This document shows positions 43,082-52,219 of a DNA stretch of 64,000 nt, piece after piece. Location of the stretch: positions 1,922,001-1,986,000 of the forward strand of contig CBDAPX010000001.1 of NCBI GenBank assembly GCA_965198725.1, in the 5' to 3' direction. This DNA is from CBDAPX01 sp965198725. GTDB lineage: Bacteria; Pseudomonadota; Alphaproteobacteria; Rhodobacterales; Rhodobacteraceae. The notes beneath the pieces are model-generated. The model made no database searches. It saw only the letters and a list, made by a program, of their open reading frames with translations, and had not been told where the DNA came from. The translations under genes and the position numbers were made by a program. Position 1 is the first letter of the stretch, and every line of letters begins with the position of its first letter.

Positions 43082-44136
43082 TGTTGCGCCGTCTTCATCC
43101 AGAACAACCAGACAGTTTTGCCTTTACTCCGGCCAATCAGGCCTGGGCTGAAGGACAGATCAGCAAATATCCCGAAGGCCGTCAGGCCAGCGCGATCATT
43201 CCGCTGCTGTGGCGTGCACAGGAACAAGAAGGCTGGTTGACGCGCCCTGCAATAGAACATGTCGCCGAATTGTTGGATTTGGCCTATATCCGCGCGTTAG
43301 AAGTGGCTTCTTTCTACTTCATGTTTCAGCTGCAACCAGTTGGTTCCGTTGCGCATATTCAGGTTTGCGGCACGACATCCTGCATGATCTGCGGGGCCGA
43401 AGACCTGATGGCGGTGTGCAAGGAAAAGATCGCGGCGAAACCTCATGAGTTGAGCGCGGATGGCAAGTTCAGCTGGGAAGAAGTGGAATGCCTCGGCTCT
43501 TGTGCAAACGCTCCAATGGCCCAAATCGGTAAGGATTATTTCGAGGACCTGACCGCGAAACGCTTTGGCGAAATCCTGGATGAACTCGCAGCGGGCAAAG
43601 TGCCTTTACCGGGCCCGCAGAACGGGCGCTATGCCTCTGAGCCGCTGAAAGGTTTAACCTCGCTCACGAGCTTTGACAGCGGTAAAACGCAGTACAATGC
43701 CAGCGTTCAGCTGGCGGTGGATATTGGTGATACCGTTAAGCGGATCGACGGTACAGAAGTGCCTTTGCTGACGCCTTGGATCGCCAATGATGCGAAACCA
43801 CCGGCTTCGAAAAAGACGCCGGCTGCACCCAAAAAGGCGGCAAAAGCACCGGTCTCTGATGCGCCCAAAGCGGAAGAGCAGGAGCCTGCAACACTGGGCG
43901 CTGCGCGCGATGGGGCACCAGATGATTTGAAAAAGCTCAAAGGGGTTGGTCCCAAGCTGGAAGAGACGCTCAACGCGCTTGGCTTCTTTCATTTTGACCA
44001 GATTGCAGCGTGGACAGAGGCCGAAGTCGCGTGGGTGGATACACGTTTGAAATTCAAAGGTCGGATCGAACGGGACGGCTGGATCGAACAGGCCAAGGCG
44101 CTTGCCGCGGCGGCAGACAGCAAAAAGTCGAATTGA
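43081..44136 (+). CDS. nuoE: NADH-quinone oxidoreductase subunit E with helix-hairpin-helix extension
   Basis: 24-kDa 2Fe-2S subunit of the NADH-oxidising module, here 351 residues instead of the roughly 160-240 typical of NuoE. The thioredoxin-like core holds cluster ligands CGTTSC and CLGSC. After residue 200 come a Lys/Ala/Pro-rich linker and a C-terminal domain with DDLKKLKGVGPKLEETL, a helix-hairpin-helix motif, and WVDTRLKFKGRIERDGWI. This domain is repeated almost exactly in the next gene. The role of the extension is unknown. Confidence 0.95.
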   Translation: MLRRLHPEQPDSFAFTPANQAWAEGQISKYPEGRQASAIIPLLWRAQEQEGWLTRPAIEHVAELLDLAYIRALEVASFYFMFQLQPVGSVAHIQVCGTTSCMICGAEDLMAVCKEKIAAKPHELSADGKFSWEEVECLGSCANAPMAQIGKDYFEDLTAKRFGEILDELAAGKVPLPGPQNGRYASEPLKGLTSLTSFDSGKTQYNASVQLAVDIGDTVKRIDGTEVPLLTPWIANDAKPPASKKTPAAPKKAAKAPVSDAPKAEEQEPATLGAARDGAPDDLKKLKGVGPKLEETLNALGFFHFDQIAAWTEAEVAWVDTRLKFKGRIERDGWIEQAKALAAAADSKKSN

Positions 44137-44195
44137 ACGCGGAAAAGAGGTAATACTCTGGGTCAGTGGACACGAAGACCTGGGGAGAAACACCA

Positions 44196-44867
44196 ATGAC
44201 GACGAAATCTGGAACACTGAGCTGCACCGCGATGTGCTGGCTGATTGGGGCGCTTGCAGGCGCTTTGACGGCGTGCCTGTTGTGGGTTCTGGGTGGCTGG
44301 AGCTTTACGCAGGGCGCCTTTTTCGGCGCGATCGTTTTTCTGATCGGTGGGGCGGCGCTGACCTTCCTGTTTTGTCGTGATCTGCCCATGCCCGGGGAAA
44401 CGGTTGCCGAACCCACGGCAAAACCCGCGGCCGCTAAACCGGCTCCGCGCCCTGTGGCACCTGCGTCGTCGACACCGGAAGAGCCGATTGTCAAACCATC
44501 CGCCGCCTTGGCGGGCGAGGCGGAACTGGCAGAGCGCAAGGGCAGCTGGACCTATAAAGCAGACGGTGGTGGGTCTGATGCGGCCAGTACCACGACACCC
44601 CCAACGGAAACGGCTGACGGGGAAGAAGCGCCTGTGACGCTGACAGGACCGCGCGACGGCGGGGCTGATGATTTGAAGAAACTCAAAGGCGTTGGCCCCA
44701 AGCTGGAACAGACGCTGCACGAACTTGGCTTTTACCACTTCGACCAAATCGCGGCTTGGACACCGAAACAGGTCGCTTGGGTGGACAGCCGCCTGAAATT
44801 CAAAGGCCGGATCGAACGGGACGGCTGGATTGATCAAGCCAAAACCCTCGCCAAAGGCGATGGGTAA
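44196..44867 (+). CDS. Two-TM protein with NuoE-type C-terminal helix-hairpin-helix domain
   Basis: 223-residue protein with two membrane helices (AMCWLIGALAGALTACLLWV and FFGAIVFLIGGAALTFLFC), then a long Ala/Pro-rich linker, then the same 61-residue domain that ends NuoE: 51 of 61 positions are identical by hand alignment. GGGGAGAAA precedes the ATG at 44196. It could tether the peripheral arm or an assembly factor to the membrane, which is speculation. It lies directly after nuoE. Confidence 0.72.
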   Translation: MTTKSGTLSCTAMCWLIGALAGALTACLLWVLGGWSFTQGAFFGAIVFLIGGAALTFLFCRDLPMPGETVAEPTAKPAAAKPAPRPVAPASSTPEEPIVKPSAALAGEAELAERKGSWTYKADGGGSDAASTTTPPTETADGEEAPVTLTGPRDGGADDLKKLKGVGPKLEQTLHELGFYHFDQIAAWTPKQVAWVDSRLKFKGRIERDGWIDQAKTLAKGDG

Positions 44868-44896
44868 CAAATGGGAACAAGGTTTCGACGCACGAG

Positions 44897-45121
44897 ATGA
44901 GCGCTGAAAAAGATGCATTGATGGCCCGCAAAGGACGCGTGGTGTCGCTGGTGATTGCCGGCGGCGGCCTCTTGGCGTTGTTTGCTCCGGTCCTGGTGCG
45001 TCTTTTTGGTCTCGAACCGCGTTACGAAATCCTGTTCTACCTCTTTTCGCTCGCGGCCTTTGTGTGGGCGATCGTGAACATTTATCAGATCTGGCGGATA
45101 CGCCAGGACAATCGGGGATAG
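44897..45121 (+). CDS. DUF5337-like two-helix membrane protein
   Basis: 74-residue protein with two hydrophobic helices (VVSLVIAGGGLLALFAPVLV and ILFYLFSLAAFVWAIVNIYQ) and charged ends. It matches from memory the DUF5337 family of small Rhodobacterales proteins found beside nuoF. The function is unknown. It lies six bases before nuoF. Confidence 0.7.
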   Translation: MSAEKDALMARKGRVVSLVIAGGGLLALFAPVLVRLFGLEPRYEILFYLFSLAAFVWAIVNIYQIWRIRQDNRG

Positions 45122-45127
45122 GCATCG

Positions 45128-46426
45128 ATGCTGCAGGACCAGGACCGGATCTTTACCAACATCTATGGCATGCATGACCGCACTTTGGCTGGCGCAAGGA
45201 CGCGCGGGCATTGGGACGGCACGGCTGGCCTGATCGAAAAGGGCCGTGATTGGATCATTGATGAAATGAAGGCCTCGGGCCTGCGCGGACGCGGCGGCGC
45301 GGGCTTTCCAACGGGCCTCAAGTGGTCTTTCATGCCGAAAGAGAGCGATGGCCGGCCGGCCTATCTGGTGGTGAATGCGGACGAATCTGAACCGGGCACG
45401 TGCAAAGACCGCGAGATCATGCGCCATGACCCGCATACCCTGATCGAAGGCTGCCTGATCGCGTCTTTCGCGATGAACGCGCATGCCTGCTACATCTACA
45501 TCCGCGGCGAATATATCCGCGAGCGCGAAGCGTTGCAGGCCGCGATTGACGAGGCCTATGACGCGGGCCTTCTAGGCAAGAACGCAGCTGGTTCCAGCTG
45601 GGACTTTGACCTTTATCTTCATCACGGGGCAGGCGCCTATATCTGCGGCGAAGAAACAGCGTTGCTGGAAAGCCTTGAAGGCAAGAAAGGCATGCCGCGG
45701 ATGAAGCCGCCATTTCCGGCAGGCGCGGGACTTTATGGGTGTCCCACCACGGTGAACAACGTGGAATCCATCGCCGTGGTGCCGACCATCCTGCGGCGCG
45801 GCGGGTCATGGTTTGCAGGCTTTGGCCGTCAGAACAACGCAGGCACCAAGCTGTTTGCGGTGTCCGGCCACGTCAACAACCCCTGTGTCGTCGAAGAGGC
45901 GATGTCGATCACCTTTGAAGAGCTGATCGATAAGCATTGTGGCGGTATCCGGGGCGGCTGGAAGAACTTGAAAGCGGTCATTCCGGGCGGGTCTTCGGTG
46001 CCCTGTGTGCGCGGCGAGAAGATGAAAGACGCCATCATGGATTTCGATTACCTGCGCGGCGAGCTGGGCTCGGGCCTTGGCACGGCGGCGGTGATTGTGA
46101 TGGACAACGACACCGACATTATCAAGGCGATCTGGCGGTTGTCGAAATTCTATAAGCATGAAAGCTGTGGCCAGTGCACGCCTTGTCGTGAAGGCACAGG
46201 CTGGATGATGCGTGTCATGGACCGGCTCGTCAAAGGCGAGGCCGAGGTCGAAGAGATCGACATGCTGTTTGATGTGACCAAACAGGTTGAAGGGCACACC
46301 ATTTGCGCCTTGGGCGACGCGGCCGCTTGGCCGATCCAGGGCCTGATCCGCAATTTCCGGGATGAGATCGAGGACCGTATCAAGGCCCAGAAAACTGGTC
46401 GGCTGAGCGCAGTTGCAGCGGAGTAA
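45128..46426 (+). CDS. nuoF: NADH-quinone oxidoreductase subunit F
   Basis: NADH-binding subunit with FMN and cluster N3, 432 residues. It shows the FMN/NADH motif LRGRGGAGFPTG, the NADH-site YICGEETALLES, the 4Fe-4S ligands SCGQCTPCREG and the fourth ligand in HTICALGD. It forms the electron-entry module with NuoE and NuoG. Followed four bases later by the first of two DUF3291-type genes. Confidence 0.97.
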   Translation: MLQDQDRIFTNIYGMHDRTLAGARTRGHWDGTAGLIEKGRDWIIDEMKASGLRGRGGAGFPTGLKWSFMPKESDGRPAYLVVNADESEPGTCKDREIMRHDPHTLIEGCLIASFAMNAHACYIYIRGEYIREREALQAAIDEAYDAGLLGKNAAGSSWDFDLYLHHGAGAYICGEETALLESLEGKKGMPRMKPPFPAGAGLYGCPTTVNNVESIAVVPTILRRGGSWFAGFGRQNNAGTKLFAVSGHVNNPCVVEEAMSITFEELIDKHCGGIRGGWKNLKAVIPGGSSVPCVRGEKMKDAIMDFDYLRGELGSGLGTAAVIVMDNDTDIIKAIWRLSKFYKHESCGQCTPCREGTGWMMRVMDRLVKGEAEVEEIDMLFDVTKQVEGHTICALGDAAAWPIQGLIRNFRDEIEDRIKAQKTGRLSAVAAE

Positions 46427-46430
46427 TCAT

Positions 46431-46928
46431 ATGCCAGACGCAGGACGCCATATTGCCGAGTTCAATATCGGTACGTTGAAATACGACTGGGATGATCCCC
46501 GGGTCGCAGATTTTGCAAATAATATTGACCGTGTGAACGCAATTGCGCAGCGCAGCCCGGGCTTTGTCTGGATGTTGATGGGTGACGAAATGGAAGCGGC
46601 ACAGCTGGACCCGGATGGGCCGCTGGGGGGGAACCCGCGCACCGCTTCGACCCTGTCGGTCTGGGAAAACATCGAAAGCCTGGAGCAGTTCGTCTGGCAA
46701 ACGGTGCACAAGCAGTTCTATGACCGTAAGGCCGAATGGTATGGCCCCGATCAAGGGCCACGCTTTGTCATGTGGCACGTGCCGGAAGGGCATCGCCCGA
46801 CCATCACCGAGGCCAAGGCGCGTTTGGATCATTGGGCAGAACATGGCGACACGGATTACGCTTTTGGCTGGGCACATGCCAAATCAGCTCATCTGTGGCG
46901 GACCAAGCAATGTGGAGATGCCGCATGA
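46431..46928 (+). CDS. DUF3291-like protein, copy 1
   Basis: 165-residue protein of the dimeric alpha/beta barrel type: AEFNIGTLKYDWDDPRVADF, PGFVWMLMGDE, a strand LSVWENIESLEQFVW and FVMWHVPEGHRP. The pattern fits DUF3291, whose relatives include haem- or quinol-binding monooxygenase-like folds. No catalytic function is known. The ATG at 46431 directly follows the nuoF stop region. The adjacent gene is a clear paralogue; they overlap in ATGA. Confidence 0.75.
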   Translation: MPDAGRHIAEFNIGTLKYDWDDPRVADFANNIDRVNAIAQRSPGFVWMLMGDEMEAAQLDPDGPLGGNPRTASTLSVWENIESLEQFVWQTVHKQFYDRKAEWYGPDQGPRFVMWHVPEGHRPTITEAKARLDHWAEHGDTDYAFGWAHAKSAHLWRTKQCGDAA

Positions 46929-47419
46929 CCGAAATGCATCTGGCAGAGTTGAACATAGGGCGTCTCGTCGCCCCGACGGACGATCCGCGCGTGGCGGAAT
47001 TCATGGAAAACCTCGATCGGGTGAATGGCTTGGGCAAACGGATGCCAGGCTTTGTCTGGATGATGGAAGGGTCCGGGGAACCGGGCACCGGCAACACAGA
47101 AAACAACATTGGGGACGATCCGCAATTTGTCGCGAACGTGACGGTCTGGGAAAGTGTTGAGACGCTGGAAAATTTCGTCTGGAACACGGTGCACAGACAG
47201 TTCTATGAACCGCGCCAAGAATGGTTCGAGGTGTTGGGTGAGATGCATTTTGTGATGTGGTGGGTTCCCAAAGGGCATCAGCCCAGTTTGGACGAAGCGA
47301 TGGCACGCCTGGATCATCTGAAAACACACGGGGACAGCGATCACGCTTTTGGCTGGCCGCATCTCAAAGAGGCCCATCATTGGCGCGCACATGGGTGCGG
47401 GCCTGTGGCGGCGGAGTAA
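46925..47419 (+). CDS. DUF3291-like protein, copy 2
   Basis: 164-residue paralogue of the preceding gene. Shared landmarks are AELNIGRL, NLDRVNGLGKRMPGFVWM, VTVWESVETLENFVW, VHRQFYEPR, FVMWWVPKGHQPS and AFGWPHLKEAHHW. The two have diverged at about half of their positions, so this is an old tandem duplication kept inside the complex I operon. Its start overlaps the stop of copy 1, and a lipoprotein gene follows in four bases. Confidence 0.75.
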   Translation: MTEMHLAELNIGRLVAPTDDPRVAEFMENLDRVNGLGKRMPGFVWMMEGSGEPGTGNTENNIGDDPQFVANVTVWESVETLENFVWNTVHRQFYEPRQEWFEVLGEMHFVMWWVPKGHQPSLDEAMARLDHLKTHGDSDHAFGWPHLKEAHHWRAHGCGPVAAE

Positions 47420-47423
47420 GTAT

Positions 47424-47753
47424 ATGCGGACGATGTGCATCTTGTTGATTGGGGCGCTTGCGTTGACGGCCTGTACGCAACAACGTGAGAGCCGAAAGGT
47501 TGCCTTTGACGGGATTGCATTTCGGATGAAGGCCAAGGCCGTCGACAAACGGGTCAGCCGCGCCGATTTTACGGTCGAAATTCGCGATGCGGTTCAATCG
47601 CTGGATGGCGCGCGGGAGGCCGGGCGCTGGCAGGGCACGAGATACTGCATCGAGAACTATGGCACTTCGGTCATTGACTGGGTCGTTGGACCGGATTCCG
47701 ATGCCAGTCAGCTGACCCTCGTAAATGGCGACCTGACGTTGCGAGGCAAATGA
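47424..47753 (+). CDS. Small lipoprotein in the nuo operon
   Basis: 109-residue protein with a lipobox IGALALTACTQQ and a mature domain of about 90 residues (VAFDGIAFRMKAKAVDK, FTVEIRDAVQSLDGAREAG, GTRYCIENYGTSVIDW) reading as a small alpha/beta fold. No family is recognised. The ATG at 47424 lies behind GCGGAGTAAG. It is placed between the DUF3291 pair and the DUF5333 gene, with a start/stop overlap region at its end. Confidence 0.68.
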   Translation: MRTMCILLIGALALTACTQQRESRKVAFDGIAFRMKAKAVDKRVSRADFTVEIRDAVQSLDGAREAGRWQGTRYCIENYGTSVIDWVVGPDSDASQLTLVNGDLTLRGK

Positions 47754-47860
47754 AACCCGTGACGGTTTTTTGCGCATATCCTACCGGTTCAGCCCCCGTG
47801 TTATTGCCTAACAACGGGGTCTTGGCAGGTGTTGGTATCTCCAATCTGATGGAGATAGCG

Positions 47861-48268
47861 ATGTTTACGTTCAAATCCTTCCTGTTGTCGGTCTGCCTTG
47901 CGACGATGGCATCCGCCTCGGCCGCCAAACCCCCGCTGCGGGACGTGGCAGAGGTGGATAATGGCCTGTTGTGGATCGGCATTGCAGATGAAATTCGCAA
48001 ACAATGTGGGCACATTGACGGGCGCGTCGTGAAAGCGGTTAACGAAATGTACCGTTTGCGCGCCCGCGCCAATTCGCTTGGTTACTCGGACGACGAAATC
48101 CGGGCATATGTGAATTCACAAGCCGAAAAAGACCGCATGCGGGCCAAGGGCGAGGCCTATCTTGCCGCCAAGGGTGTCTCGTTCGGCAATCCAGACAGCT
48201 TCTGTTCCCTGGGACGGAAGGAAATCCAGAGAAACAGCGCCATCGGCGTGTATTTGAGGGCGAAATAG
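47861..48268 (+). CDS. DUF5333-like exported protein
   Basis: 135-residue secreted protein with signal peptide FTFKSFLLSVCLATMASASAA and the mature start KPPLRDVAEVDNGLL. Blocks WIGIADEIRKQCG, LGYSDDEIRAYVNS and EKDRMRAKGEAYL with two or three cysteines match from memory the DUF5333 family typical of Rhodobacterales nuo operons. GGAGAT lies five bases before ATG 47861; longer frames from 47750 or 47849 lack a signal peptide at their start. It precedes nuoG by three bases. Confidence 0.75.
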   Translation: MFTFKSFLLSVCLATMASASAAKPPLRDVAEVDNGLLWIGIADEIRKQCGHIDGRVVKAVNEMYRLRARANSLGYSDDEIRAYVNSQAEKDRMRAKGEAYLAAKGVSFGNPDSFCSLGRKEIQRNSAIGVYLRAK

Positions 48269-48271
48269 ACC

Positions 48272-50290
48272 ATGTCCGACCTTCGCAAGGTTGTCATCGA
48301 CGCGACCGAGATAGAAGTGGATGGGGCCATGACCCTGATCCAGGCCTGCGAAGAGGCCGGGATCGAAATTCCGCGGTTCTGTTACCACGAACGGCTGACG
48401 ATCGCAGGCAACTGCCGCATGTGCCTTGTCGAAGTGGTCGGCGGCCCGCCAAAGCCTGCAGCATCCTGCGCGATGCAGGTCCGGGACCTGCGCCTGGGCC
48501 CGGAAGGCCAACCGCCACAGGTCAAGACCAACTCTCCGATGGTCAAAAAGGCCCGCGAGGGGGTCATGGAATTCCTGTTGATCAACCACCCGCTCGATTG
48601 CCCGATCTGTGACCAAGGCGGCGAATGTGATCTTCAGGATCAGGCCATGGCCTATGGCGTTGATTTCAGTCGGTTCCGGGAGCCCAAGCGGGCGGTGGAC
48701 GATCTGGACCTCGGCCCATTGGTCGAAACCCATATGACCCGCTGTATTTCCTGCACGCGTTGTGTCCGCTTCACGACCGAAGTCGCCGGGATCACCCAGA
48801 TGGGGCAGACCGGTCGCGGTGAAGATGCCGAGATTACGTCCTATCTGGGCGAAACGCTCGACAGCAACCTGCAGGGCAACATCATCGATCTCTGCCCGGT
48901 GGGGGCGCTGGTGTCGAAACCCTATGCCTTCACCGCCCGGCCTTGGGAACTGACCAAGACCGAAAGCATTGATGTGATGGATGCCTTGGGTTCAAACATC
49001 CGGGTCGACACCAAGGGCCGCGAAGTGATGCGGTTCCTGCCGCGCAATCATGACGGCGTGAACGAAGAATGGATTTCGGACAAAACGCGCTTTGTCTGGG
49101 ACGGACTGCGCCGTCAGCGGCTGGACCGGCCATATGTCCGTGTTGATGGTAAGCTAAAACCCGCGTCTTGGGGTGAGGCGCTGAGCATTGCCGCAGAGAA
49201 GGTCAAGAGCGCAGAAAAACTGGTCGGACTGGTTGGCGATCTTGCCTCGACCGAAGCGGCCTTTGCCCTCAAGCAGATGATCGAAACCCAAGGTGGTGTT
49301 GTCGAGTGCCGCACCGATGGCGCAAAGCTGCCCGCCGGTAACCGGTTGAGTTATGTCGGCAATGCGGCGGTCGAAGACATTGATGATGCCGACATGATCC
49401 TGCTGATTGGCACCAACCCCCGTGACGAAGCGCCGGTCTTGAACGCGCGCATCCGCAAAGCGTGGACCAAGGGCGCAACCATTGGACGGATCGGCCCCTC
49501 GGTCGACTTGACCTACCCGGTGACCGAATTGGGCGACGGCCGCGCGGCGATGAAACAGGTCATGGGCCTGGATCATTCCGATAAGGAAGGCACCAAGGGC
49601 ATCGTCATTGTCGGGCAGGGGGCCTTGCAAGGCGAAGACGGCGCCGCCGTTCTGGCCGGTGCGATGCAACTGGCCGAGGCCGGACATGCCAAGCTTTTGG
49701 TACTACACAGTGCCGCCGGACGCGTTGGCGCTATGGATGTGGGTGCCGTCAATGAGGACGGCATGATGGCCGCCGATGCGGCAGACGTGATTTATAACAT
49801 GGGTGCGGACGAGATCGAAATTGGTGGGGACGCCTTTGTCATCTATCAAGGCAGCCATGGGGATCGCGGTGCACATCGGGCGGATGTGATCCTGCCTGGC
49901 GCCGCCTATACCGAGGAACAGGGCCTTTTCGTGAATACCGAGGGCCGTCCGCAACTGGCCTTACGCGCCGGCTTTGCCCCAGGTGAGGCAAAAGAAAACT
50001 GGGCGATCCTGCGGGCGTTGAGCGCGCAGCTGGACACAACCTTGCCTTACGACTCGTTGGCGCAACTGCGCCAGGCCTTGGTAGCGGCTGTCCCGCATCT
50101 GGCGAAGATCGATGAGGTGCCGGAAAACACCGGCGACGCATTGGCCGCGGGTGACATGGGCGATGCGCCGTTCCATTACGCGATTGGTGATTTTTACCTG
50201 TCGAACCCGATCGCGAGATCCAGTCAGTTGATGGCGGAACTCTCTGCTGCCAGCAAAGCACGCAAGACGGATCGGATTGCGGCCGAGTGA
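48272..50290 (+). CDS. nuoG: NADH-quinone oxidoreductase subunit G
   Basis: 75-kDa subunit, 672 residues, carrying several Fe-S clusters of the peripheral arm. The N-terminal ferredoxin domain has CYHERLTIAGNCRMC, followed by HPLDCPICDQGGECDLQ (His-ligated cluster region) and CISCTRCVRF. The C-terminal half is a degenerate molybdopterin-oxidoreductase fold (EQGLFVNTEGRPQ). Its TGA overlaps the ATG of the next small lipoprotein. Confidence 0.97.
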   Translation: MSDLRKVVIDATEIEVDGAMTLIQACEEAGIEIPRFCYHERLTIAGNCRMCLVEVVGGPPKPAASCAMQVRDLRLGPEGQPPQVKTNSPMVKKAREGVMEFLLINHPLDCPICDQGGECDLQDQAMAYGVDFSRFREPKRAVDDLDLGPLVETHMTRCISCTRCVRFTTEVAGITQMGQTGRGEDAEITSYLGETLDSNLQGNIIDLCPVGALVSKPYAFTARPWELTKTESIDVMDALGSNIRVDTKGREVMRFLPRNHDGVNEEWISDKTRFVWDGLRRQRLDRPYVRVDGKLKPASWGEALSIAAEKVKSAEKLVGLVGDLASTEAAFALKQMIETQGGVVECRTDGAKLPAGNRLSYVGNAAVEDIDDADMILLIGTNPRDEAPVLNARIRKAWTKGATIGRIGPSVDLTYPVTELGDGRAAMKQVMGLDHSDKEGTKGIVIVGQGALQGEDGAAVLAGAMQLAEAGHAKLLVLHSAAGRVGAMDVGAVNEDGMMAADAADVIYNMGADEIEIGGDAFVIYQGSHGDRGAHRADVILPGAAYTEEQGLFVNTEGRPQLALRAGFAPGEAKENWAILRALSAQLDTTLPYDSLAQLRQALVAAVPHLAKIDEVPENTGDALAAGDMGDAPFHYAIGDFYLSNPIARSSQLMAELSAASKARKTDRIAAE

Positions 50291-50676
50291 TGCGCGGTTG
50301 GGCGATCATACCGGTGGCGGCTCTCGCGGCCTGCAGCGAAACATCCACGGATGAGGTCGCCAGATTCGCGCCGTCCTATCAAGGTGTCGAAACGCGCCTT
50401 TTGGATAATGATCTGGTGCAATTTCAGGTCGCAATGACCGGTGCGCGGGATGCAGATGACGTCGAAAACTATGCAGAATGCGCCGCGGCACAATATGCAT
50501 TGATCCGCGGTTATGGTTTCGCGCGTCATTTACGCACGACAACAGACGAACGGGGTGGCGTATGGAGCGCGGATGCTGTTTACACCATCTCGCCATCCCT
50601 GCCGCAAGGCTTGCAGAAAATTGATGCCGAGGTGGTTGTCGATGACTGCGGAGAAAACGGAATACCCACGGTGTGA
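50290..50676 (+). CDS. Small lipoprotein between nuoG and nuoH
   Basis: 128-residue protein with a lipobox VAALAACSET and two mature cysteines (YAECAAAQY, VVDDCGENG). The block FQVAMTGARDADDVENYAECAA recalls small periplasmic proteins of unknown function found in many Rhodobacterales. The start shares one base with the nuoG stop. No function is recognised; it precedes nuoH by six bases. Confidence 0.68.
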   Translation: MRGWAIIPVAALAACSETSTDEVARFAPSYQGVETRLLDNDLVQFQVAMTGARDADDVENYAECAAAQYALIRGYGFARHLRTTTDERGGVWSADAVYTISPSLPQGLQKIDAEVVVDDCGENGIPTV

Positions 50677-50682
50677 GGACCT

Positions 50683-51723
50683 ATGGCTGAATTCTTTAGC
50701 TCCACGATAACAGGCATCCTGCTGCTGACCGTTGGTCAGATCCTGTTGCTTGTCATCCCCTTGCTCTTGGCGCTTGCGTTTCTGATGTACGCAGACCGGA
50801 AAATCTGGGCCGCCGTTCAGATGCGCCGCGGGCCGAACGTCGTGGGTGTCTACGGCCTTTTGCAGAGCTTTGCCGACTTTCTGAAATACATCGTTAAAGA
50901 GGTGGTGGTGCCTGCGGGGGCTGACCGCCCGGTCTATTTCCTCGCACCGATGGTCAGCCTAGTGATGGCGATGATCGCGTGGGCGGTGATCCCGTTCAAT
51001 GACCGCTGGGTGCTGAGCGATATCAACGTGGCAATCCTGTATGTCTTCGCCGTGTCGTCATTGGAAGTTTATGGCGTGATTATGGGCGGTTGGGCGTCGA
51101 ACTCAAAGTACCCGTTCCTGGGGTCCTTGCGGTCCGCGGCCCAAATGGTCTCTTACGAGGTGTCCATTGGCCTGATCATCATCGGTGTGATCATTTCGAC
51201 CGGTTCGATGAATTTCGGCGATATCGTTGGGGCGCAGGACGGGCGCTTTGGCGTCTTCAGTTGGTACTGGCTGCCTCATCTGCCGATGGTGTTCCTGTTC
51301 TTCATCTCGGCCTTGGCCGAAACCAACCGACCACCGTTCGACCTGCCAGAGGCGGAATCAGAACTGGTTGCGGGATATCAGGTCGAATATTCCTCCACGC
51401 CCTTCCTGCTTTTCATGATTGGTGAGCTGGTGGCGGTCGTTCTGATGTGCGCGCTGACATCACTTTTGTTCTTTGGTGGTTGGCTGTCGCCGATCCCGGG
51501 TCTGCCCGATGGCGTTCTGTGGATGGTGGCCAAGATGCTCTTTGTCTTCTTCATCTTCTCGATGGTGAAGGCAATCACACCACGGTATCGCTATGACCAG
51601 CTGATGCGGTTGGGTTGGAAGGTGTTCCTGCCGTTCTCGCTCTTCTGGGTGGTGTTCGTAGCCTTTGCGGCGAAATTCGAATGGTTCTGGGGCGCGTTCG
51701 CGCGCTGGGGCACAGGAGGCTGA
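50683..51723 (+). CDS. nuoH: NADH-quinone oxidoreductase subunit H
   Basis: Membrane subunit joining the peripheral and membrane arms, 346 residues with about eight helices. Conserved loops are ADRKIWAAVQMRRGPN and the acidic quinone-site segment AETNRPPFDLPEAESELVAG (split reading). RYDQLMRLGWKVFLP near the C-terminus is typical. It is followed one base after the stop by nuoI. Confidence 0.97.
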   Translation: MAEFFSSTITGILLLTVGQILLLVIPLLLALAFLMYADRKIWAAVQMRRGPNVVGVYGLLQSFADFLKYIVKEVVVPAGADRPVYFLAPMVSLVMAMIAWAVIPFNDRWVLSDINVAILYVFAVSSLEVYGVIMGGWASNSKYPFLGSLRSAAQMVSYEVSIGLIIIGVIISTGSMNFGDIVGAQDGRFGVFSWYWLPHLPMVFLFFISALAETNRPPFDLPEAESELVAGYQVEYSSTPFLLFMIGELVAVVLMCALTSLLFFGGWLSPIPGLPDGVLWMVAKMLFVFFIFSMVKAITPRYRYDQLMRLGWKVFLPFSLFWVVFVAFAAKFEWFWGAFARWGTGG

Positions 51724-51724
51724 T

Positions 51725-52219
51725 ATGACCCAAATCGACTATACCCGAGCGGCCAAATACTTCCTGTTGCAGGATTTCTGGCAGGGCATGAAACTGGGCA
51801 TGAAATACTTCTTTTCGCCCAAGGCCACGCTGAACTACCCGCATGAAAAAGGCCCGCTGAGCCCGCGGTTCCGGGGCGAGCACGCGCTGCGCCGATATCC
51901 CAATGGCGAAGAACGCTGTATCGCCTGTAAGCTGTGCGAAGCGATTTGCCCCGCACAGGCGATCACCATTGATGCCGAGCCGCGCGAAGACGGCAGCCGC
52001 CGCACCACGCGCTATGACATCGATATGACCAAGTGCATCTATTGCGGGTTCTGCCAAGAGGCATGCCCGGTGGATGCTATTGTCGAAGGCCCGAATTTCG
52101 AATTTTCCACCGAAACCCGCGAAGAGCTGTTTTACGACAAGGACAAACTGCTGGCCAACGGCGAACGCTGGGAAGCCGAGATTGCCCGGAACCTCGAACT
52201 GGATGCGCCTTACAGATGA
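51725..52219 (+). CDS. nuoI: NADH-quinone oxidoreductase subunit I
   Basis: Ferredoxin-like subunit with two 4Fe-4S clusters (N6a and N6b). The two motifs CIACKLCEAICP and CIYCGFCQEACP are intact. 164 residues; AGGAGGCTGAT lies before the ATG. Its stop overlaps the start of the CMD-like gene in ATGA. Confidence 0.97.
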   Translation: MTQIDYTRAAKYFLLQDFWQGMKLGMKYFFSPKATLNYPHEKGPLSPRFRGEHALRRYPNGEERCIACKLCEAICPAQAITIDAEPREDGSRRTTRYDIDMTKCIYCGFCQEACPVDAIVEGPNFEFSTETREELFYDKDKLLANGERWEAEIARNLELDAPYR

